Of a DNA stretch of 64,000 nucleotides, positions 13,241 to 25,945 are shown in pieces (the first letter of the stretch is position 1; every line of letters begins with the position of its first letter). This stretch comes from Amyelois transitella (taxonomy: Eukaryota > Arthropoda > Insecta > Lepidoptera > Pyralidae): contig NC_083511.1 of the NCBI RefSeq assembly GCF_032362555.1, positions 8,928,001-8,992,000 on the forward strand, in the 5' to 3' direction. A model generated the notes under the pieces. The model saw nothing but the letters and a program-made list of their open reading frames with translations, was not told where the DNA came from and did not search any database. The translations under genes were made by a program, and so were the position numbers.

Positions 13241-15577
13241 AATATTCATTAATTTATTAAGGACAATATTGGATACAATAAAGGCACAATAGAAAATGTA
13301 GCAGCCCCAGCTTACCTGTTCTCTCAGATAATTGAGATATTCTCACTAAGTTCTCCCTGCACTTCTCCAGAACATGGTAATGCATTTCTATGCTTAGTCC
13401 GGCAGTACGTTGTCTGTCAGTTAGTCACTTACCAATGCAAGTATTGGTAAGCATGAAGGATTCGTTACGCAAATCAACAAACTCAATTAATCAATTAAGC
13501 TTAATATCAGTTAAATCAATGTCACAGGGATAACATATCCATCATTATATTGACGATGCTAATAGAACTAATGTCACTTTAGTTGAATCACCACTAACTT
13601 TGTAAATGTTACGCCTATATTTTAGCTGGATATATAAAAAATATATTCAGTTTAAGGCATATATTACATTAAAATATAAGAATATCTTAAACAAGTAATG
13701 CATGGAAATGTTGAGAGTTTTAAAAAAATATTGGTATAAAGAGCACCTAGCCTCTTTTGATATTATATATTCTTTATTTATGTCTTCTGCTTTATGTCAA
13801 TATACTAAACATATAGCGGAACCTTAATCGGCGATATGTGAACGACCTCATCACTCAGATTACATCATAGAATGCGAATCTAGATCGCAAGAAATTCAAA
13901 GTCATTGTGCTTGCATTAAGACGGCGCTAACACAATAGCACTATCCATTTCTCTTTTGTATTATTTTATCTGTGACGTTTGATTAGCTGAGTTTATTGTA
14001 TTGATCGGTTAAACGATCAAGATTGTCCCAAATAGTACTATCAGATCTCAGAAAAGTTGTTATAATTGTAATTGGAAGTTAATTACTTAACTTATTATTT
14101 GTAACTTCTATTTTTTATGATGATATGAACAGTTTACTAAATATATTATCATAGTTTACTAAATATATGTTTATCATATATAACAAGCAAAGTGTTATTG
14201 ATTTTAGCACATAGTTTTCCTTTTTGTCCCATCTACCCCGTCCCTAATTACTTTATTTTTCACTTGATTTCCATATCTTACGCTTTCCTCTTTCTTACCA
14301 GACAGTACTTATCTGCTCATTATTATATAATTTTTAAATTGCGCTAAAATTTATTTATTTTTATTAAACAATTGAAATGAGCTCCGTAACGAACTTCATG
14401 AAGTACAACATCATTAATTTTCCATTTTACAACTTTCTCAAATCTAGAATCGACTGTACCAATTCCATTCAAGAAATGTAATAGAACGGTGCAATTGTAA
14501 CTATGTTTCAAATTGCCGTCGCTAGAAAATAGGCACGTTTAGAGGCAGTAAACCCCAAATCGCTCCACATCGTAATAGATGTCTATAAAAGTAATCTCTG
14601 GTCTGCACTCGGAGCACTCGCCTGGAGCTGGCGTTTTATCTGCGATACACCGGTACGACCGCATCAGATTCTTAGCGGTCTGTAGGGCTACCATACTAAG
14701 TACGGCTGGGATTATTTATTACTTCAGTTTTTGGAAATCCTCGATTTTGAGTGTAATTAAATAATTAAGATTTAAGGGAATTAATATTCACACAATTGAA
14801 AAAATAAATTTGATATAAAATCAAGTAATAGTACAGCAAATACATATTTGAAAATATATTCAATAAATATGGAAGGCGTCTAAACTAGACAAAAGCTGTA
14901 ATTTCATATTTTTCTCGTATATTTTATGTTATTTTCGATTTGTGTCTGCTTCATTTAGTTTGACATAGGCGGTTGAATGTGCTGTTTTAATAATAGGTAA
15001 TTTTGTTTTAAAAATGTTAATATAATATAACATTTCTTTATTGTAAACAATCTTTTTTTTTATTATAAGACACAGAAAACAAAATAATTAATGATAATTC
15101 TGGGTATTTTCACAGCGGATGTATAAATGTATTGTGAGAGTAAGTAGAAAAACAGGTTGATAAATTATGCTGTAACTCTGATGCAGAAAATGGATGCGGC
15201 AGAGTGCAGGTCATTTTTCAGAAATATAATAGCTTTTACTACAGTGGATGCAAAGTGCTCAGAACATTTATAAATATAATATTTAATCATGAAAATTGAA
15301 AGCCCGGCGCTGCCTATGATCACGATTCTGGATTGGATAAATCTGGTTTTTACTTTCTTAGGGGAACCTAACAAATTTTGTATTATGCTCCAGCTTATGA
15401 ACGTGCAGGTTTTTGTAGCAAATGAATTATAGATATGTACACCAATAACTATGAACTGATGCCATGTTCATCACACTTTTTACATGCGTGGCTTTGACGG
15501 GTAACTTAACTGTTCGACCACACAAATTTTTCATACGAATTTTAACTTATAATAAATTTTTAACTATATTTGATACT
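13241..15577. other. Intergenic DNA, no gene seen
   Basis: Short frames at 14,579-14,764 (+) and 15,165-15,374 (-) have no family resemblance and no splice partners. A 20-base tandem duplication (AGTTTACTAAATATAT unit) is visible at about 14,130-14,180. Confidence 0.4.
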
Positions 15578-15786
15578 AGCTGACCCGGCAAACGCTGTTT
15601 TGCCAATTATTTTTATATATTATTACGGAACCCTATTTTTTTCCAAAATAAAATATAGTCTTTGTTACTCGTGGATAATGTAGCTTTCGAATGGTGAAAG
15701 AATTTTTAAAATCGGTCCAGTAGTTTATGAGCCTATTCATTACAACCAAACAAACAAAGTTTTCCTCTTTATAATATTAGTGTAGA
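15578..15786 (+). repeat. LINE 3'-tail repeat (RTE-like)
   Basis: It begins ACTAGCTGACCCGGCAAACG, carries AAAATCGGTCCAGTAGTTT and CAACCAAACAAACAAAG, and ends CTCTTTATAATATTAGTGTAG. This order is typical of the untranslated end of RTE-like retroposons in moths. It has no coding part. Confidence 0.6.
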
Positions 15787-16154
15787 CAATGTTTATACAT
15801 CTTACGGAAAAGACAGTCCGAGACCACTAATGAATTTCACATGCAGTCGGCTGTTAGTCTCAAAATGGTAGTGTTTATCGGCGGAATCAATGAGAGGTTA
15901 CGTGAGCGGACTGACCAAAATTGCTCTGCGGTCGCCGGGATCCAATTTGTGGGTCTGTGAGGAATGTCCGAACATCGGAATACTGCAAGGCTGCATGAAG
16001 TTTTAATAGAACACATCTTTATAAATTCCATGTAGGTCTGGCAGAATGAACGGGTATACAATAATATAACATAGGGTATAGCATTATAGTCAACAAAGGG
16101 TTATTAACTTGGAATTCTTCGTATATGTGATGAAAATTTGACACTGGTAGGTAC

Positions 16155-16391
16155 ATACATACATACATATTGTCACGTCTATATCCCTTGCGGGGTAGAC
16201 AGAGCCAATAGTCTTGAAAAGACTGAATGGCCACGTTCAGCTATTTGGCTTTATGATAGAATTGAGATTATCGCCTAAAAAAAATAATCCCAATTTTGTA
16301 AGCCTATCCCTTAGTCGCCTTTTACGACATCCATGGGAAAGAGATGGAGTGGTCCTATTTTTTTTTCATTGGTGCCGGGAACCACACGGCA
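16155..16391 (-). repeat. R260 repeat, nearly full length
   Basis: It runs from CATACATACATACATATTG through CCCTTGCGGGGTAGACAGAG, the hairpin, the GGCGATAAT-equivalent region (with a ~25-base deletion) and CCATGGGAAAGAGATGGAGT to GGGAACCACACGGC. Confidence 0.85.
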
Positions 16392-17261
16392 AGGCAAGAA
16401 GACTTTAACAACACGAGACAGTTGGGATTAGAAACTTGGCACTAGGATGTGTCGCATTGGTTGATTTGACACCCAGTGGATACAAAGGAAAGTCGTTAAC
16501 ATTGAACAATAGTTAATAACATAACAGGTAAGTAGGTTACATATAAATTAAGAATTTCAGTAGCACATTCCGTATTCATCAAAGTGATTGATGTTGCAAA
16601 TTCTAACAATGGAATTACATCTAAGTGATGAGGATTAGGAAAGCATCATGTACATATGGTGTAAGGCAACAATATGATTGATATTAAGCCTAATGATGCT
16701 TATTTTGATATAGTTTTCATAACTTCAAACGTAATGTGCAATTTCTTTTGATCATAATATGGTTTATTATTAGGTTTTTTCAACACTGTTGGTTCTGTCT
16801 TCAAAGTACTTACATTTTTCAACAACATTTTCTTTTTTAAAAACAAAATCTAATGACGTTTGTAATACAATTACTTAAACAAAACGGAAATTGTAATTAC
16901 CACGAAAAGCAAACAATACGCGGACTAAATGAAGGAATTTAATCAAAGAAAAGTTAACTTGAATATCTAACAATTCAAAAATTAAGCATAATTAATGATT
17001 TAGGATAAGTAAGTATTTGTATTTATATATAATGTCTGTTTGTATTTTTACGGTACAATAATTTATCTCTTTAATATATAGACGAGTCAACTGATTGACT
17101 GACTGAGTGCCATATCAACGCATAGTCCAAGCATTTTCGAGTATTTTTGGGAATAGAATTTAATAAGACCTCTTTTTATAAAAAAAAGTTAGGTAATTTA
17201 AGTTAAAATATTATTATACAATAATAAAGCTTGACAACATATTATGACCAGTTTTATATTG

Positions 17262-17468
17262 GACTAGAGGCCGCCCGCGACTTCGTCCGCATGGAAACCC
17301 TATCAATCCCGCGGGAACTCTGGGATAAAAAGTAGCCTATGTGTTATTCTGGGTCTTCAGCTACCTACATACCAAATTTCATGGTAATCGGTTCAGTAGT
17401 TTTTGCGTGAAAGAGTAACAAACATCCATACATCCATACAAACTTTCGCCTTTATAATAGTAGTAGGA
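17262..17468 (+). repeat. LINE 3'-tail repeat (RTE-like), young copy
   Basis: It starts GGACTAGAGGCCGCCCGCGA and ends ATAATAGTAGTAGGAT. It contains AATCGGTTCAGTAGTTTTTG and a CATCCATA tandem. It is almost base-for-base the same as the copy at 32,905-33,110, which sits inside the Harbinger element on the other strand. I see one substitution plus an extra 8-bp CATCCATA unit here. Confidence 0.75.
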
Positions 17469-18164
17469 TGTACATTAAAACCAATGAATGCAAAAAAAAA
17501 CTACTAAAACACAATTAAAATAACAGAAATAAAGAAAAAAGATGATCCATTGAGATGACCTGACTTTGATAGACCCTACACCTGTCGCAACATGGAGTGG
17601 CCCACATTCTGCACAAAAGCCCTCTTTTGACGCTGACGAGACCAATTTACTTCTCATACGACATTGTAAGAGGTTTTTGTGGCATTCAATGAGAAATTTT
17701 GTTTATTTTATCCGAAAGAACGGGTCTACTGGCACAAATATTTGTATACTTAAAAGTAGACTCCAACAACTAATTATGTAAAAATGTAATTACGAATAAA
17801 TATTTTTTGTTTGTTTGGTAAGTTCGTGACTTTTTGATAACTTGAACAGCTTAGTAAATTGAGACAGTTTTAAGAAGAAGAAATTCTTGATTGTATTAGA
17901 CATGGTGCTAATTAAATGTTAAAGCAGCTAACATTTATTTTAATAATAATATAAATTGTATAATTTTAATTAAAAACCTTTTAGCATCTGTTTTTTCTAC
18001 AAATTGAAGCACAACAATTCACGACAAAAATTAAAGTAAAACATTAAAACAAAATTAATTCCGAAATTAAGCCTAAAATGTGACATATTTCCTTTTTTAT
18101 GTTTACTTTTATATTTTGTTTAATGCAATTATTTAAAACAACAACGCGGTCTTTGAATCCTATC

Positions 18165-18206
18165 TATCGGCTCTGTCTATCCTGTGAGAGATATAGACGT
18201 GATATT
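18165..18206 (+). repeat. R260 tail fragment
   Basis: TCGGCTCTGTCTATCCTGTG and the GATATAGACGTGA motif remain. The rest of the element is missing. Confidence 0.5.
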
Positions 18207-21200
18207 TGTGAGTATGAATAGACAAATTAAATCCGTCCTTATCCGTCACGTGCTGGACAGAGCTTATTATCACAAGACCCAAGACTAAGAAGTTATGCAA
18301 ACTCAGCTCAAAAAGAAAATAAACAATGACATCTTGAATTTTATTAGTCTTACAAGTACAATAACCGAAGTATATTTTTAAAAACCTTAACGACCACTCA
18401 TCTCGATAACATAAGACACTAAACGCTTCCTCATTTTGCCGTATAAAGCGAATAACATGCGACCAGTGTGTTATCAACATCGCATCACCGATTATCACCG
18501 CCTTTAGAACAGCTATGCGATGTCTTAACCCCTTCGGCGTTCGTCATGCTCCATTACTTCAGATATAACCTTCGTTATAGGTATTAGTAAAATATCAATG
18601 ATTTGTTTCGATACCTGATGTTTTACTTAGATGGCAATTGAATTTTCAGTTACCTCTCTAAAATAAATGTATAACGTTCATCTAGAAATACATAGTAATA
18701 GCTCTAATAGCTTTGACTTTAAACATACATATTTACGAAATAATTTATTTCCAAAAAAATAAGAAATACACAGTAATCAGCTAAAAAGATGTGCAAAATA
18801 AAGACAGACAAAAAAGAAAAATAAAAAGTAAGACATAATTATGCAAAAACGGATATAAGATTTATTTTTCGAAATTCTCAAAGCAACCAAAAAAACCTAA
18901 AACGATAGTACAATTTTATCATGCATTCATTGTGAAAATGTCAATAAACTGTAGAAAACGTTAAAAGCTTTTTAGATTTGTAGATCAATCTATTTGTAAA
19001 TATTTATTTAGCAATTCCACGACTTTGACCTTATATTTTGTGACATTAAACGTACTTCAACTAACCGAAAGTCACGTAAACTTTTAAACTCAATACAATA
19101 CCGTTTCTTACAAAGTTAAGAGTCTAGTTTGAGGGCATAAATAGGTAAGTAGTTGAAAAATATCTTAATAATGTACAGACAGCAGCATGTCAAGTCACCG
19201 AAAATTACCGAAAATTCCCTTGTATTTTACCACGTGACGTATTTATAGCGTAAGATTTGTATTTAGAATTCTGTTGAAAGTATTTACCATGAAGAAGCCG
19301 AATAAGCGACATTAAATAGAGCAATGTTTAATTCTTATGAAATGAAGTTGTGACTAGTAAAGTCCAAATGAAATTTAGAAAGCATACGTATAAATATGTA
19401 TATTTATAATAACATATTTAATATAGTACACAAGGCAGCCGATACAAGATGCAATTTTCCGTTATGAAAGCGACAGGCGTGATATGAACCTCCGACCAAC
19501 CGATAAATAGCCTACAACGAGCTAAGTGTTTCCAACTGCAATTTGTACTTGTATTATAAAGAGGTAATTTGCAAATTTGATTGTTTGTTTGTTGTAAGCG
19601 CTAATCCTTGGCAATATCATTATTCTTTCACCGTTAAAAAAGTTAAATATGGTTTTAGGTATAGCCTATGTATGCATTATGTGCGAAGTCGTATCTCACG
19701 ACAGATAAAGTATAACTGTAGATCAGCTTTTAACAAACTGTTAAAGCCTTACGAACAGTACCAACTTTATAAAAATTTTTGTGACTTCCTTGACCAAATG
19801 AGCTTTTTGTTTTATTTTTCGTACAATAAATATTATTTACGAAAATAAAAAAAAACTGTAGAAATAGAAATTTATAGATATATTTACAAAATAGGATACA
19901 AGTTATCAGATAATGATGTCAACACAATTTATAATTAAATCGACAAGTTATCTACAAGAATCTCTTGTACATTTAAATTTCAAAACAAAAAAAAAATATT
20001 TGATATCGAAAAAAACTGTAGATCTACAGTTATAAATGTGGCTCCGGTTGGCTACACTGAACGAGCTTGCAATGATGAAGTGGATATGTTTATGTAGGGC
20101 ACGATCGATGACAAATTTATTCAACACTTAGTGATGTGCACGGTTGAAGACGAGGTGATGCGTTAATTTGAAAGAATAAATAAAATGATTAAATATAAAT
20201 GGGCCAAAAACACAGATTGACCCAGCCTCAAAGAAAGTTCAAGACTTGCGTTATATTCCTTTTTCTACTGCCGATTGTAGGGTACATTCTGCTCTCATTA
20301 GCATTTCTCGTTAATATTTTATACCTACTACTGTATGTACTAACACACAATAAATAACTTTTTGATGCTTCCCGTAATTTTCAATTGTAGAAAAGTCATT
20401 TATAATGAGGCAAACTATCGAGTATTTTATTATTTAATTATGTGTATTATAAATAACTTGTTAAAAAAGTACACATTTTAAAAAACTTCATAAATGCATG
20501 AGAAAGTAGAGTGAAATTTTTCGGAAAATTCTCGAGAGTACCTACTAAGTATAGCAAACAAAAGCCATAATTCAATTTCAGATTTATATAACCGTTCTCG
20601 TTGTTCGACTCGAGATGGTAGCTTAGAAATGTTCAGAGCAATCAATAAGTTGGCTCTTCACGTGAACAGCATATGTGAAGTTTGAGGAAATTTATGAGTT
20701 TGCATGACTTTGTTTACCATTCAGTCTTTCATTCATTTACATACTGACCAGATTGTAGCATAGAAAAATAAAGTGAGTAACAGCTGGGTTTCTTTCTGTG
20801 CAGATTTTAAACTTTTAAAAAGCCTTATAAACTTTTAATTCTAACAATAAGCTATCTTGCTAAACGTAGCCATTATGATTATTGGTTGTATGTACTTCCA
20901 TATCTGTGAGAGATATATACGAGACAGATGTACAGAGACATATGTATCCTTGTTTAGGTGACGAGCCAGCAAACTATCGTTATCTTTCAATTTCAATTCC
21001 ATCAATATACGCTAACCAGTAAAACTTTGCCTTTGATACTTGAGCTTACAATCTCGGTTTGCCCAGTGAGAGAAAAAGTCGTGTACAATTTATATTCCAT
21101 AAAAGACCATAACATATGTCCGCATCACGCACTCGCCGCCACAGTTCACAGTTTCACTCAAGTAAATAATGATTCAAAAGTGGAGCGATTCCCCATCGCA

Positions 21201-24200
21201 CGGGTCTAGTAACGTATTCCTTTTAAATTGGATGAGAAGGAAGAGAAATCGGGTTAAGCGTGCGGCGAGAGGCCAGACAATCGTCTGTGTAATGGTCAGC
21301 GCTACTAAATTAATTGCAAATACTATTGTAGTAGTTCATACTGATGTGGATTGATTTAATAGTAAAAGTTTTATGTGAACAAGAGCGTCCGTAACCACTG
21401 GTTAAAGAGGGATTTAAAAAAGATCTGCGTAGTCATGTAATAGAGGTAGGAGCAGACTACATCTTTCTCTCTAGTCACGATACTTCCATACTTATTTCTA
21501 ACATTCGTTTTCTTTTATTTGCAGATAAGTTCTTCGATTCAATTACGTCTGCTTAAAATTTCTAGCACTGGTAAGGACTTTTTTTGTTATATTTTTGTTG
21601 TGTTCGTTGGTTTCTGTCTATCATCGTAAATTCCTGGAACACCTGTCGAACAATCTAAACCAGTGGATCAGAACTCTAAACAGAGTTTATTGAATATACT
21701 ACAAGCTCAAACAACTTATCTGGTATAGAATGTAGTGAGGAAACGAAATAGTTACAAAGTTAACACACTATCTCACATAGTTAGAAATTACGAGTAATAT
21801 GAAGCTAGAAGCTGTTAATTTTATTCTATTAATCCTTAATTTATTTTAATATGAGATTTAAGAGTTTAATACTTGAGTAATAATGTAATTTGTCCTCTCC
21901 ACATGATAAAACCATTTAAGCATTCCTATCTTTTCCCTTATAACGCTGACACTCAATTTTGCACCGATCTTTCTCCTTCGACATCTACGTCAAAATATTT
22001 GCGAATGTGTAAAGTTTTTCATACATGTACAGATTTCATACATTAACAACGGAAGTTATAATGACAATCAGCGACCGTCGAAAAGTCAGATCTGTGTCTG
22101 TCAAAGTTTGACAATCCCGGGTGAATACGAACCAAGGTTTAGTATCGCAAGTATAAAGTTGGAGTCTTAAAATAGCAACACAAAGAGTTTCAAGTTTTGG
22201 CTTGGATTTCAAACTACTGTTGGTGCTAAAGTTTCTAGAATATGCCACTTTGTAGGTTCCTCGCAATGAAGATGGAGAAAAAGTTTTATGACAATTTTAT
22301 ACTAGTTGTTCTTTTTGAGTTAGAAGAAGTAGTGTTAATTATACTTTCCAGGGTATGAAATATTGCTTAAGCAATTATCCTACACCACTATAAAACAATA
22401 TTTTTTTTATTTGTCATGATTTGAGCTACCAGATTTATCTTACTTTGAGCGTTAAGTGACAAATCGTGAAAAATGAGCAGTAATTGACTGATTGAAAGAC
22501 AGTATAACCGAATCTTGCGTAGGAAGCTACAATTTACCATGTATATTCCAAGAAATGAAGGGAAGCACTCTGTCAGAGAAAACCTCCAAATTCCTTTGGG
22601 ATCTGGAATCGGACGTGTCTTTTCGACTTACGTTAGTTAAAGGTAAATAATTTAATTAATACTAAATAGAAGCCAGATTTCATTTTCACTTCGGCTCTGT
22701 AGGAAAGAATTTGAAACATTGTTGCGAATTTAATAAAGAAAAGAATAGGATAGGATAAGATTAGACGTAAGAAGTTTTAGCGTTAATCAAAACAGACTGT
22801 AATAAAATGAAAGAAAGAGCAGTTAAAATATTATTGTAATAAAATATTACAGCGAGATCAGCGTTAAAACTACGAAGTATTGTTAAATTAAAAGCCCATT
22901 TACCGTTGAATTGTACGAAGATTAAATCTTGTTGTAAAATGAGAAAATTGGCTTTAAATTTTAACAGCCTTTAGTTGTTAGATTTTGGCTTTAACCAAGT
23001 AAGAAGCAGTGAATAGGGCTTTAAGAAGTAGAGAATAAAAGTATTACAAATAAATTTCGTCAATAATGTGTAGAATTATGTAACTTTAAACATAGGATAC
23101 GTAATTAAAACTTAAACTTGATTGTTTCTAATAAAAACTTTAAAATCACGTTTCAGTTTTCAGCGGGTTGTAAAAACATCTTAGATCGTTCAGAAAAGAC
23201 AGTTCTACCTATAGATATATCTAGGACGAGTCGTCGCAGCCAGGAAATTGCTCCCGTGCCAATAAGACAACTACATTACTGTCTGCACCCGCAGGAGCCT
23301 TTGAGACTGCTACGAGCATAGATATAGGTATAGCAAGATTCCGTCAATTCATGTATCGATATGGAAAGAAGCGGTTTTTCAACCAATTGTTTTGGCAAAT
23401 AAAATATCTTGTAGTAGTGTAGGCTTGTAGTAAAAAGAATAAAGTGCCTTATATAAAGGGTATGTCTAGTGTACAGCTTCGCCCGCCTTGAAAAAAAAAT
23501 CTTTATATTCCTGTTGTCATGGAAATTCTCAAAAAAAAAAACACCCTATGATTTGACGTCAGATAAATAATTTATTCACACAAAATTGTATCCAAGCGGT
23601 ACTTACAGCAGTTTCGCAAAACAAAAAAGAAAAAAAAATCAAGAATATTTTAAGAGATGGATGGACAGCGTAAAGTAAATAATTGACGAGTGACATCGCA
23701 AGTGCCAGTAGTAATTGAAAAAAACTAACATTCTTTGCCGACCCCACGTAATGTGTGTGTGTGGGAATAGAAGAAGAAGCAAGCGGTTTCGCCGTGTAAA
23801 CAGACAGATTTTCGCATTTAGTATACCTCCTACTCGTAGTTTGGTAGTATGGACAAAGAACATTTTTTTTTGTTGGAGCTAACATAAGCATTTCAGTATC
23901 TATAAAGTACATATGTTTCTATTTAGGTTAACGATGCCTAAAGAAACAGTTTCGGAAGTTATTCTTTTGTTATACTTTTGACACGCGATTTGTCACAAGA
24001 AATATGTTATACTCGAGTCTAGTTACTCGTAGATTTATGTCTGTGGCTCTGAGAGTTTCAGACTTACAGATATTTCAATAAATACTTTATACCATTGTGG
24101 GTTTTGAAAAAAAAGTAGATATATTTTAATATTTTCTTTACATTAAAATTTTGGAACGAATGCAGTGTAATTTTCCAGAATTTATGCCTATTCGAATCGG

Positions 24201-24679
24201 TTGCCATATTTATACAGCACAGTTGGTATTTTATTTAAGTACGGTTAAAAATAAAACAGGAAAAATTAAATTTTATGCTTATTTTCAATCGTGCCAATGC
24301 CTGGATAGTTAACGGTAAATTTTAAACAGCAACTCTGACTTTTTATGGTTGAATTATGTCGTAATTTACGCTAAGTAAATTCTCATCTATTTTTTACCAT
24401 ACTTATACATTTTGTACATAATACTTTTGTTTTTTTCTTCAAAATCCAAACAGAAATGTAAGAATATTGGGTCTTGGCCAAACTAGGTTCAAAATAACTG
24501 TTTCCTACTAAATGAATAATAAAGCAGCCTTCCTCTTGAAAGTTGCAATGTGTCTTCACTTCAGTTTGTTTTGTACTTAGCATTTCTCCCAAGCAAAGTT
24601 TGTAGAACCTTTCATCATAAAATAAAAAAAGTACAGAGGTGACATGACAAAATTTCACATTGAATTATATGTGCAACAA
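18207..24679. other. Long intergenic stretch without a recognised gene
   Basis: No exon chain was found on either strand. An 18-bp palindrome, AACTGTAGATCTACAGTT, lies at 20,014-20,031. Two GC-richer patches (21,115-21,360 and 23,150-23,325) contain open frames of about 60 codons. The second follows a TTTTCAG that could act as a splice acceptor, but neither frame resembles a family I know. Confidence 0.4.
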
Positions 24680-24770
24680 GGCTATTAAATCTTGGGATTA
24701 TTCTTTAAATCGATGGGCTAGCAAGCTGTTACTATTTCAATTTCAATTCTATCAATATTATTAAAATTAA
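24680..24770 (+). repeat. R260 repeat, middle part
   Basis: AAATCTTGGGATTATTCTTT, GATGGGCTAGCAAGCTGTTA and AATTCTATCA match the centre of the family. Both ends are lost. Confidence 0.6.
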
Positions 24771-25099
24771 TACAAATTTTACATAAATAAGTAATTTAAC
24801 ATAACATAAAGGCCACGTAAAGCTGTCTGCAACTGAAATTAAGATACTGACAGTAGATACGCCTGAAATACTCGTAAGAATGAAAAGTTTCGAATAATTT
24901 TTACCCATTATAAATTTTGGGATCAGTAGAGTCCACATATGTATTAAAATCAGTTAAGGTATTAATGTGAAAAGTCCTTTTAGTGTGTGTTATTCTTGTG
25001 TACTTACCTTTACTATTCCGTTTGGCAAGTTCAGTTGGCAGAGCGTACTATTATTATCTCCACGAAAAGTAAGGTTTTAAGTAATACAGGCAAGCAAGC

Positions 25100-25215
25100 A
25101 GGTGGCGGGCAGCAATTGGACTCTTACTGCCCAAAATAGAGAAGAATGGAAGGAGATGAAGGAGTCCTACATCAGAATGCTGATAGAAGAAGGCTAAGAA
25201 GAAGAAGAAGAAGTA
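25100..25215 (+). pseudogene. RTE-like LINE, C-terminal coding remnant
   Basis: Frame from 25,101 to the TAA at 25,194-25,196 reads VAGSNWTLTAQNREEWKEM followed by KESYIRMLIEEG. This fits the C-terminal end of RTE-type reverse transcriptase polyproteins, which usually finish with a R-V-A-G-x-x-W ... A-x-x-R-x-x-W ... YV pattern. The stop is followed at once by a (GAA)n tail, as expected for the 3' end of such an element. The upstream polymerase domain is absent. Confidence 0.6.
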
Positions 25216-25429
25216 ATACAATATTATTTTTGTTTTATGATTTAAAACTTTACTACAGTGCGCCCGCGGCTCCGTTTGCCCTAAACAAACTTCCGGAAAT
25301 CCTCGCTAAGTGCACCCCCAGACCATAAAATATGGAACCTAATTGCCTAATATCAGATCTCTAGACACAGGTGTTAGAGCAGTGAGTTTGTATGGCAAAG
25401 TTTTTTTTTGATAGATTACAAAAAATTGA

Positions 25430-25720
25430 TATTGTTACATACATACATACATACATACATAAAATCACGCCTCTTTCCCGGAGGGGTAGGCAGAGACTAC
25501 CTCTTTCCACTTGCCACGATCTCTGCATACTTCTTTCGCTTCGTCCACATTCATAACTCTCTTCATACAAGCTCGGCGGTTTCGGGTACTTTTGACCTGA
25601 CCCTTTACCAGGACGTCCTTAATTTGATCAAGATACGTTCGTCTAGGTCTTCCCACTCCGACCTTTCCCTCCACACTCTCCTTGTATATCTGCTTAGTCA
25701 ACCTGCTTTCATTGTTGTAA
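25430..25720 (-). pseudogene. Retroelement C-terminal coding remnant with microsatellite tail
   Basis: On the minus strand an open frame includes GVGRPRRTYLDQIKDVLVKG followed by a Lys/Arg-rich end with RACMKRVMNVDEAKEVC and a stop near 25,465. GRPR-x-x-Y followed by a basic, Trp-containing tail is typical of the end of moth LINE reverse-transcriptase proteins. The 3' side ends in a (TATG)n microsatellite at 25,437-25,461. No start and no polymerase motifs are present, so it is a 5'-truncated insertion. Confidence 0.6.
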
Positions 25721-25893
25721 AATAGAAAAGCTTTTTCTTGCTTTATAGAAAAAAATTCCAAACACACTACATTTTGGGAAAATATTAAATATTTGTGCGA
25801 CAGACTGTGTAGCTATTTGACACAGAGAACCTTTGATGTTCTGCTATTAATTAGGTCCTATTTTCTTTTTTTACACTATCTTAGACATACACA

Positions 25894-25945
25894 GGTAGGG
25901 ATGGACTGGTCATATTCTATTCTGCCGGAAACCACATAGCGGAAT
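25894..25945 (-). repeat. R260 head fragment
   Basis: GATGGACTGGTCATATTCTA and GCCGGAAACCACATAGC match the head end only. Confidence 0.45.

Noticed and set aside
18160..18498. 112-codon minus-strand frame
   Set aside because: It starts in R260 debris and has no recognisable motif. Chance opening is more likely.
21169..21354. Basic 61-codon frame, possible exon
   Set aside because: No acceptor or donor in the right place and no known motif.
23559..23912. 117-codon minus-strand frame
   Set aside because: No domain, no splice partners, AT-driven composition, and an overlapping competing frame on the same strand.
25437..25461. CRISPR-like or functional tandem array
   Set aside because: It is a plain tetranucleotide microsatellite at the tail of a retroelement. 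No CRISPR-type array exists in this eukaryotic window.
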